The notes under the pieces are model-generated. The model saw only the letters and a program-made list of their open reading frames with translations. It was not told where the DNA came from and made no database searches. The translations under genes were made by a program, and so were the position numbers. 39,599 nucleotides of DNA from Sphingopyxis sp. (GTDB taxonomy: Bacteria; Pseudomonadota; Alphaproteobacteria; Sphingomonadales; Sphingomonadaceae): positions 1-39,599 of the forward strand of contig NZ_JAEMQX010000028.1 in NCBI RefSeq assembly GCF_016463645.1, given 5' to 3'. Shown piece after piece: positions 33,880 through 39,599 of the stretch. Every line of letters starts with the position of its first letter. Within the stretch, counting starts at the first letter, position 1.

Positions 33880-34565
33880 TGACCGCTTCCGTCCGAAAGT
33901 CCCGTACAACCGAGCTTCGCCAGAGCCTGATCGACCCAGCGGCGATCATTCTTCCCGGCCGATATCGCTTCCAACTGTGCGGTCTCCGCCAGATGCTTGG
34001 CATGGGCTGCCTGATACACCGCATCGACGTCATCGATCGGCACCGCTACCACACCATCCTCATCGCCGAGGATCAGATCGCCCGGCTTGATTACGAGGCT
34101 CCCCATCGCGATCAGCACGTTCACCTCGCCAGGCCCGTCCTTGTAAGGTCCGCGATGCGTGACACCTGCCGCAAAGATCGGGAAGTCATCCTGCGAGATC
34201 GAGCCATAGTCGCGGATTGCTCCATTGAGGACGAAGCCGGCAACGCCCTTTTTCTTGGCATAGGCGACCATGAGTTCGCCGATCAGCGCGTTTGTGAGGT
34301 CTCCGCCCGCGTCAGCAACGATAACGTCGCCGGGTTCGGCCATGTCGAGTGCCTTGTGGATAAGCAGATTGTCACCGGGCCGGGTCCTCACTGTAAGAGC
34401 CCGTCCGGCGAGGATGCCGGCCCGATGCATCGGTCGCAGAGACGGACCTGCGGCCGGAATGCGGTTCATGACGTCGCTTACATTCGCGACGGGTAGCGTC
34501 CGAAAGCGCTCGATGTCTGCATCGGTGACGCTCCTGGTTCGCTGGTGAACACTTAGTCCGATCAT
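33876..34565 (-). CDS. RraA family aldolase (4-carboxy-4-hydroxy-2-oxoadipate aldolase-like)
   Basis: 229 residues. The RraA/HMG-aldolase fold is shown by GDVIVADAGGDLTNALIGELMVAYAKKKGVAGFVLNGAIRDYGSI with the catalytic Arg118-Asp119 (RD) and Glu97. Relatives split 4-carboxy-4-hydroxy-2-oxoadipate into pyruvate and oxaloacetate in gallate and protocatechuate pathways; others are RNase E inhibitors. The catabolic context favours the aldolase. AAGGA upstream of ATG 34565 is clear. It follows the receptor gene by 29 bp and overlaps the dehydrogenase gene by 4 bp. Confidence 0.87.
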   Translation of the reverse strand: MIGLSVHQRTRSVTDADIERFRTLPVANVSDVMNRIPAAGPSLRPMHRAGILAGRALTVRTRPGDNLLIHKALDMAEPGDVIVADAGGDLTNALIGELMVAYAKKKGVAGFVLNGAIRDYGSISQDDFPIFAAGVTHRGPYKDGPGEVNVLIAMGSLVIKPGDLILGDEDGVVAVPIDDVDAVYQAAHAKHLAETAQLEAISAGKNDRRWVDQALAKLGCTGLSDGSGQ

Positions 34566-34594
34566 GAAAAATCCTTATCTTGTCGCTGGCCGGA

Positions 34595-37411
34595 TCAGAA
34601 TTTGAACCGGATGCCGGCGCGAAAGAGGCGGCCGAAGCTGTCGTGAAGCGTGGTGTTGACCGCGACGGGCACGTTACCGGCCGAAGGATTGATCGGCGGA
34701 TCGTTGCTCAGAATGTTGCGGACGTTGAGGAACATCTCGATCTGTCCGTCACCGACGTCGGGCTTGAAGCTGATCTGGCCGTCAAGATAGGCTTGCGCCG
34801 GGATATGCTGGAGGTCGATGGCCGTCGGGCCGCGCGTCACGTCGTAGCGACCGCCCCCGACATAGCGCATCTGGAGGAAGCCGCCGATACGGTCGGTGTC
34901 ATAGTTAACCTGCGCGACTCCCTGCCAGCGCGGGAAGTTGCTGAGCCCGACTTCGCCCGCACGGTCGATCGGTGCCGCGCCGGGCGTTGTCTGCTCCTGC
35001 TTGCCGATATAGGCGGCGAGCGCGCGTAGGCTCAGGGTCCCTTGGCCGACGCTTGTGCGATAGCCCGCCTCGATGTCGACGCCATTGACCTTGGCCGAAG
35101 CGAGATTGATCGGGAAGGCGTTGAAGCGAATGATATTGTTCGATCCGTCGCGCACCACCACCGCGCACGCTGCCGCCACGCCGTCGAAGCACTGATCGAC
35201 GGCGGTCTGCGCCGCGATCGTACCGATCGCATCGTCGATCTTGATATCGTAATAATCGACCGAGACGTTGAAGCCCGGCAGCCAGGACGGGCTGTAGATC
35301 GCGCCGAACGTCAATGTGTCGGCGATTTCCGGCTTCAAATCAGGGTTGCCCGTGTTCAGTGTCGGGATACCGATCACGCGGATTCCGCCATTCACCGGAT
35401 CGTCGACCGACGAGATGTTCTGGCGTCCGGCCTGAAACAGCTCCGAAAGGTTGGGCGCACGAATGTCGCGCGAGCGCGTGCCGCGGAAGCGCAGATCGTC
35501 GAACGGCTTATAACTGAGGCCGACCTTCCAGGTCTTCACCGAACCGCTGGTGCTGTAGTCGGTGATACGGCCGGCGGCGTTGAGATCGAGCTCGCGAACG
35601 AGCGGAACGTCGCGCAGCAGCGGCACGACGAGTTCGGCGTAGGCTTCCTTCACATTATAGCGACCGGACCAGGGCGACGGATTACCGAAGAGAAAGGCAC
35701 CGGTGGGTGAGATTCCATCGGTCGTTACGTTCGCGCGCTCTTTGCGATATTCGCCGCCGACCGCGAAGCTAATCGGTCCGGCCCAGCCTTCGGCGAGCGG
35801 CCCGGCCAGGTTGATCGCGGCGACTTCCTGCTCGATCACCGCATGCGACCAGCTCGTGCCGCGCGTATAATCGAGCGCGGCCTCCGAAGGCGCACCGACG
35901 CCGAACACGTTGAACGGAACACAGCCGTCGTTCGGATTGGTGAGCGTTGAACGGCAGACGATCTCATCGTTTGCGGGGTTCACTACGGCATCAACGGCTT
36001 GGGTGAAGCGCGTCACGATCTCGCTGTTGAGCGTCGCATTGTCCTGCACGGTGCGACCATATTGATAATAGGCGTCCAGCGTCAGCGAACCGAATTTCGC
36101 ATCGAAGCCGAACACGCCGCGCATCGTTTCGCTGTCGACCTTCGTTTTCACCATTCCGCGTTCTGGCGAGAAGCGAAGCATGGTGAGCGAGGTAACACCG
36201 CGCGCGATCATCTCGTCGCGAATGGCTGGCGAAAGATAGGCATTGTCGCGACGGATGGTGATCGGGTTCGAGGTCTGGTGACGGTTCCAGCTGTTATCGA
36301 CGGTCGAAGTCGATGCGCCATAGAGACCTTCGGCGTAGAGCGTGAAATTGTCCGATACGTCGAAGCTCGCACGGCCGAAGACGCTGCCCCGCTCGAGCGG
36401 ACGGTTGATTTCCTGGATCAGTTCGCTCGGAATGCCGTCGCCGCCGATCTGCTGCGTCGAGGTCGTGCGCGTCCCGAAATTGTAAGGCGCCGCGATGCCT
36501 CCCGGAAGAAACTGGATACCGCGGAAGAAGGCGTTGTTCGCCGCCGTGCCACCAGCGCCCGTCGTGATCAGCCCGCCGAAAGATCCGACAGTCAGGACAT
36601 TCTGCTCCAGCGTCTGCGCCGGATTGCCGCCCGGATTGGCGATGAAGCCATAGCCTTGCCTCGCCCATTTGCGGGCGCCGGTCTTGATGCCCTTGTTCTT
36701 GAAATACTCGCCGCTGAGAAGGATATGGCCGCGGCCATCCGCAAAGGACAGGCCGCCCGACAATGTCGCGCGGAATTCCTGATTGTCGCCCTGCTCGGCG
36801 ATGCCGGCGTTGACCTCGCCCTTTACGCCTGTGAATTCCTTGTCGAGGATGAAGTTGACGACGCCCGCGACCGCATCCGAGCCATAAGCCGCCGATGCGC
36901 CACCAGTTACGACTTCGATGCGCTGGACGATGCCAGCCGGAAGGACGTTGAGATCGACGCTGCCGGTGAGGTTCGTCGAAACCACGCGCCTCCCATCGAG
37001 CAGGGTCAGGGTGCGTGTTGCACCGAGCGAGCGCAGATTGAGAAAGCTCTGCCCGCCCATCGTCGTACCGGAGTTGCGCTGCGGCCCCGACATGTTGGTG
37101 AGCGCAGGCAATTGGCGCAACGACTCCGCGAGCGTCGAGGGCGAGGATTTGACGAGCTGGTCATTGCCCAGAACGGTCACCGGCGTCGGCGCGGTGAAGC
37201 CCGCGCGCGGAACGCGCGACCCGGTGACCACGATATCGCCCGCGGGTTCGGCGGACGCATCGGCCACGGCTTCATCCGGGGTTTCCGCAGCTTCGACAGC
37301 TACCGCTTCGCTGTCGTCGGAAACCGTCTGAGCCGCCACGGGCGCGCTCAAGGCCAGCGCCAAAAGCGAAGCGGTGCCCGCCAGAGTCCGGTTGATCGCG
37401 ATGAACTTCAT
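34595..37411 (-). CDS. TonB-dependent outer-membrane receptor (Oar/large type)
   Basis: 938 residues. The signal MKFIAINRTLAGTASLLALALSAPVAAQ is followed by an acidic Ala/Glu-rich linker (DDSEAVAVEAAETPDEAVADAS) and a TonB box-like GDIVVTGSR. Plug hallmarks are LAESLRQLPALTN, FLNLRSLGATRTLTLLDGRRVV, GIVQRIEVVTGGASAAYGSDAVAGVVNFIL. A large barrel ends in RAGIRFKF, the terminal Phe needed for barrel insertion. The type is common in sphingomonads and takes up complex organic compounds. GGGAGAGAG precedes the ATG. It is first in the leftward operon and divergent from the LigI-like gene. Confidence 0.95.
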   Translation of the reverse strand: MKFIAINRTLAGTASLLALALSAPVAAQTVSDDSEAVAVEAAETPDEAVADASAEPAGDIVVTGSRVPRAGFTAPTPVTVLGNDQLVKSSPSTLAESLRQLPALTNMSGPQRNSGTTMGGQSFLNLRSLGATRTLTLLDGRRVVSTNLTGSVDLNVLPAGIVQRIEVVTGGASAAYGSDAVAGVVNFILDKEFTGVKGEVNAGIAEQGDNQEFRATLSGGLSFADGRGHILLSGEYFKNKGIKTGARKWARQGYGFIANPGGNPAQTLEQNVLTVGSFGGLITTGAGGTAANNAFFRGIQFLPGGIAAPYNFGTRTTSTQQIGGDGIPSELIQEINRPLERGSVFGRASFDVSDNFTLYAEGLYGASTSTVDNSWNRHQTSNPITIRRDNAYLSPAIRDEMIARGVTSLTMLRFSPERGMVKTKVDSETMRGVFGFDAKFGSLTLDAYYQYGRTVQDNATLNSEIVTRFTQAVDAVVNPANDEIVCRSTLTNPNDGCVPFNVFGVGAPSEAALDYTRGTSWSHAVIEQEVAAINLAGPLAEGWAGPISFAVGGEYRKERANVTTDGISPTGAFLFGNPSPWSGRYNVKEAYAELVVPLLRDVPLVRELDLNAAGRITDYSTSGSVKTWKVGLSYKPFDDLRFRGTRSRDIRAPNLSELFQAGRQNISSVDDPVNGGIRVIGIPTLNTGNPDLKPEIADTLTFGAIYSPSWLPGFNVSVDYYDIKIDDAIGTIAAQTAVDQCFDGVAAACAVVVRDGSNNIIRFNAFPINLASAKVNGVDIEAGYRTSVGQGTLSLRALAAYIGKQEQTTPGAAPIDRAGEVGLSNFPRWQGVAQVNYDTDRIGGFLQMRYVGGGRYDVTRGPTAIDLQHIPAQAYLDGQISFKPDVGDGQIEMFLNVRNILSNDPPINPSAGNVPVAVNTTLHDSFGRLFRAGIRFKF

Positions 37412-37751
37412 GTCTCTCTCCCTTGTTGGCCGCCCCGTCTTCGCGAGCCGGCCTTGAACCCTCCAGCCCTCGCGGCGCGTCCGGCGTCCTTGCGGGCACA
37501 GACGGACGATGGCTTGATCGCCGATCTCAGCGTCGGCGTGCGAATCGCACTACATAAAACAGAACGGCGTTGCAATTTTTTTTAGAACGCCGTGCCATTT
37601 ATGTCGATTCTAGCTGATTTCCTTGCAAATCCTGATTGCGATAGCGCGAAATCCGATCTAGCTCTCCGCCATATAAACGGAATTTTTTGATTTTCAGATC
37701 GGCGTTCTGAATGCTCTAAGCCGAGATGATTTGATCAAAGGGAGGCGATTG
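37412..37751. promoter_or_regulatory. Divergent control region between the receptor and LigI-like genes
   Basis: 340 bp without a gene, lower in GC than its surroundings. It contains the odd palindrome GTGCGA-A-TCGCAC (37538-37550), a nested palindrome (37552-37604), CCGATCT (37654-37660)/AGATCGG (37696-37702), and a repeat of CGGCGTTCT at 37700-37708 (its complement is at 37584-37592). These are plausible regulator-binding sites for both directions. I could not assign -35/-10 boxes with confidence. Confidence 0.6.
37552..37604. repeat. Nested palindrome in the divergent control region
   Basis: Outer arms are ACATAAA (37552-37558) and TTTATGT (37598-37604); inner arms are ACGGCGTT (37564-37571) and AACGCCGT (37586-37593), both perfect, around an A/T-rich 14-base centre. 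Spacers between arms are 5 and 4 bases. This dyad is a candidate operator, or a cruciform. Confidence 0.65.
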
Positions 37752-38732
37752 ATGGGCAGGAATTGCGAGCCGCAGGGCCGCGGCCGGGGCAATCGGCACA
37801 GCATGGCGCGCCGGGAGTTGATGACAATCGGCCTTGCTAGCCTCGCCGCCGCCTGCGTCCCGCGCTCGGAGATTGGGTCACCCTATTCCTCCGGTGCCGC
37901 GCGCCCTCTCTTCCGCGTTCCCCGACTGGCGTGCGACAGCCATATTCACATTCTCGAGCCTCGTTTTCCGGCCACGCCCGGCTGGAAGGGCGAACCCGTC
38001 GGCGACGCGTCGGTCGCAGCCTATCGACGATTCCAGGCCCGCATCGGGACCGAGCGTGTAATAGTCGTGACGCCGTCGACCTACGGCGCCGACAATAGCG
38101 CGACGCTCGATGCCCTGGACCAGTTCGGAGAAAAAGCACGCGGCGTGATCGTGATCGACTGCGACGCACCGCCCGCCGACATCGAATCGATGCGAGCCCG
38201 AGGAGTCCGCGGCATTCGCGTCAATTTCGTTTCGCCACAACCTTGGGGTCGGTCCGACGAACGCCGTCTGGTCGCTACGGCGCAGATCGCGGCGGATCTT
38301 GGCTGGCATATACAGATTTACGCGAAAGCCGACCAAATCGCCGCCATGGAGCCCGTCATAGCAATGCTTCCCGTCGCCACCGTCATCGATCATCTGGGAT
38401 CAGTCGATCCGGTCGGCAGAACCGGCAGCCCGGGTCATGCGGCGATCCTCAACCTACTCGCTGGCGGCAAGACCTGGATGAAATTGTCAGGCGCCTATAT
38501 CTCAAGCAAGGCGGGGCCGCCCTATGGCGACCTGCAGGCGATAGCCGGAAGCTACGTCGCCGCGGCGCCGGAACGAATGCTGTGGGGAAGCGACTGGCCG
38601 CACCGCGGGCAGTCGCGCCGCCTCCCCGACGATGCCGCGCTGCTCGACCTGCTCATGCAATGGGCCCCTGGCCGCGAAACACGCCGGCGCATCCTGGTCG
38701 ACAATCCGGCGGAACTTTACGGCTTCGGCTGA
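37752..38732 (+). CDS. Exported amidohydrolase family 2 lipoprotein (2-pyrone-4,6-dicarboxylate lactonase-like)
   Basis: 326 residues. The N-terminal region has Arg20-Arg21 and a lipobox LAAAC (Cys35) after RRELMTIGLAS, consistent with a Tat lipoprotein. The TIM-barrel hydrolase has the metal motif DSHIH (Asp62, His64, His66), VIDHLGS near 213 and GSDWPH (Asp281, His284), as in LigI-type lactonases, which are normally cytoplasmic. The substrate may be a lactone. GGGAGG seven bases before ATG 37752 decides the start over TTG 37731; ATG 37803 would give a shorter n-region but has no Shine-Dalgarno. It is divergent from the receptor operon and overlaps the IclR gene end by 16 bp. Confidence 0.85.
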   Translation: MGRNCEPQGRGRGNRHSMARRELMTIGLASLAAACVPRSEIGSPYSSGAARPLFRVPRLACDSHIHILEPRFPATPGWKGEPVGDASVAAYRRFQARIGTERVIVVTPSTYGADNSATLDALDQFGEKARGVIVIDCDAPPADIESMRARGVRGIRVNFVSPQPWGRSDERRLVATAQIAADLGWHIQIYAKADQIAAMEPVIAMLPVATVIDHLGSVDPVGRTGSPGHAAILNLLAGGKTWMKLSGAYISSKAGPPYGDLQAIAGSYVAAAPERMLWGSDWPHRGQSRRLPDDAALLDLLMQWAPGRETRRRILVDNPAELYGFG

Positions 38733-39454
38733 TCGCCGTTCGCCGTCCCGATCAGGTCGAGATTGCCGCCGAGCGCGCGGCTTAACTGGCCCGCCGCCCG
38801 AAGAACTGTTTCCTGGATGCGCGAAGCCGCTTCCCAGGTCAGGCGGGATATCGGCCCGGTGATAGTCAGCGCACCGACCAGGCGCTGATCCTGACCCAGC
38901 ACGGGTACCGAAAGCGAGGCTGTGTGCGGCGTGGTGGCGCCAGCCGTATAGAGAGGCAGCACGGGTACGGAGGGTTGCTCCTCGGGCCAGCGTTGGAACA
39001 GCTTCAGGATTTGCGCCGACGACGCATTGTCCATCGGACGGAATGAGCCTGGAGCGATATCCAGACGCAGCGCAAGCGGCGAGTTCACTCGAAACTGGCA
39101 AAAACGCTGACCATTCTGCTCGGTGTAGAAAGCCGCTGTCTCCTGCGTCTCTTCGGCAAGCGTCCGCAGCACCGGCATGATGATCTTGTCGAGACCCAAC
39201 GAGGCGTCGTAAATGCTGTGCAGCCGGACGATCTCGCTACCGAGCTGGTAGCTGTCGTCGACCCGCAGGATCAGCCCGGCTTCCTCGAGTGATGTAATGA
39301 GCCTGAGGATCGTGCTTTTGACGAGCCCGGTCCGGCGAGCAATCTCCGCGAGTGTCAGCCGATCATCGCCCTGCCGGAAACAGGTCAGGACGCTAAGCGC
39401 GCGATTGGCCGACGCGACACCCTCCCCAGCAGCCTGTCGCCTTGCTTCGCTCAT
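38717..39454 (-). CDS. IclR family transcriptional regulator
   Basis: 245 residues. The N-terminal winged helix is at about residues 12-65 (ANRALSVLTCFRQGDDRLTLAEIARRTGLVKSTILRLITSLEEAGLI), followed by the IclR effector domain (AAFYTEQNGQRFCQFRVNSP, LSVPVLGQDQRLVGALTITGP). IclR proteins control catabolic operons in response to aromatic or organic acids. GGGAG six bases upstream fixes ATG 39454; a TTG at 39484 is in frame. It converges on the LigI-like gene, and a palindrome lies just upstream of its start. It probably regulates the adjacent receptor/lactonase cluster. Confidence 0.93.
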   Translation of the reverse strand: MSEARRQAAGEGVASANRALSVLTCFRQGDDRLTLAEIARRTGLVKSTILRLITSLEEAGLILRVDDSYQLGSEIVRLHSIYDASLGLDKIIMPVLRTLAEETQETAAFYTEQNGQRFCQFRVNSPLALRLDIAPGSFRPMDNASSAQILKLFQRWPEEQPSVPVLPLYTAGATTPHTASLSVPVLGQDQRLVGALTITGPISRLTWEAASRIQETVLRAAGQLSRALGGNLDLIGTANGDQPKP

Positions 39455-39478
39455 CAACGCTCCCTTTTCGCTACGCCG

Positions 39479-39517
39479 TTCCAAAATTCTATAGTCGAAA
39501 AGTAGAATGGTTTGGAA
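39479..39517. promoter_or_regulatory. Inverted repeat upstream of the IclR gene (candidate operator)
   Basis: TTCCAAAATTCTAT (39479-39492) is mirrored by GTAGAATGGTTTGGAA (39502-39517), whose complement begins TTCCAAACC and continues ATTCTAC, so the arms match with a two-base insertion. The position, about 25 bp upstream of the ATG, fits an autoregulatory site. Confidence 0.5.
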
Positions 39518-39599
39518 GGCTGCGTTTTGCGTGCAATTGGCCGCTGCACGAACCGCTCCGCGGATTGGTGCTAGCCTCGACGTAAAGCGGCCCAGCGAT

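Noticed and set aside
37752-38732. Naming the lipoprotein amidohydrolase ligI
   Set aside because: It is related to LigI-type enzymes, but it has an export signal, ligJ is absent, and the substrate is unproven.
1-39599. CRISPR arrays, insertion sequences, phage genes, toxin-antitoxin pairs and rRNA
   Set aside because: None seen: no regularly spaced repeats with spacers, no transposase or integrase motifs, no paired small toxin/antitoxin genes.

Overview
This is a high-GC stretch of an alphaproteobacterial chromosome, most likely from the Sphingomonadales (Sphingopyxis-like). The evidence is the recG–sdhE–mfd neighbourhood, a short NAD kinase, a DOMON-like protein, two TonB-dependent receptors with AQ-type signal-peptide ends and a D-I-V-V-T-[AG] box, and dense 4-bp start/stop overlaps. 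The genus is an inference. No rRNA, insertion sequence, CRISPR array or phage module was seen.

Left part (1-14442) is mostly core genome: the end of a DUF817 membrane protein; a leftward trio (DOMON-like protein, NamZ/DUF1343 muramidase, Tat-exported M24 peptidase); tyrS; a PilZ protein; recG; sdhE–mfd; an EAL-domain protein; moaA; NAD kinase; and tRNA-Asn with its own terminator. A 715-bp gene-free gap follows (14443-15157). It holds a pyrimidine-rich tract, three back-to-back hairpins, and one copy of a hairpin repeat that recurs at 30345-30399.

Middle part (15158-30339) is a nitrogen/carbon catabolic island. It contains a GcvA-like LysR regulator; gabT–gabD fused by overlaps to a one-permease amino-acid ABC importer; a cupin plus a PuuB-like FAD amine oxidase; and a TonB-dependent receptor with an exported YtcJ-like amidohydrolase and a small exported protein. 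On the opposite strand lies an mmsA-type CoA-acylating semialdehyde dehydrogenase, divergent from a second LysR gene. My reading is outer-membrane uptake and periplasmic hydrolysis of an amide or acylated amine, inner-membrane import, then oxidation and transamination to a semialdehyde that enters the TCA cycle as succinate (GabD) or as acyl-CoA (MmsA).

Right part (30458-39454) is a second substrate-utilisation locus. A leftward operon encodes a TonB-dependent receptor, an RraA-type aldolase, a D-2-hydroxyacid dehydrogenase, an exported metallo-beta-lactamase-fold hydrolase and an ACS-type MFS permease. Divergent to it is a lipoprotein-type amidohydrolase related to 2-pyrone-4,6-dicarboxylate lactonase, and convergent to that an IclR regulator. 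The combination suggests uptake, periplasmic lactone or ester opening and cytoplasmic aldol cleavage of a carboxylated, possibly lignin-derived, compound. The divergent control region carries nested palindromes, and the IclR gene has its own upstream palindrome.

The two TonB loci and the hairpin elements in the gaps are the least conventional parts of the window. Everything about substrates is inference from families and gene order.
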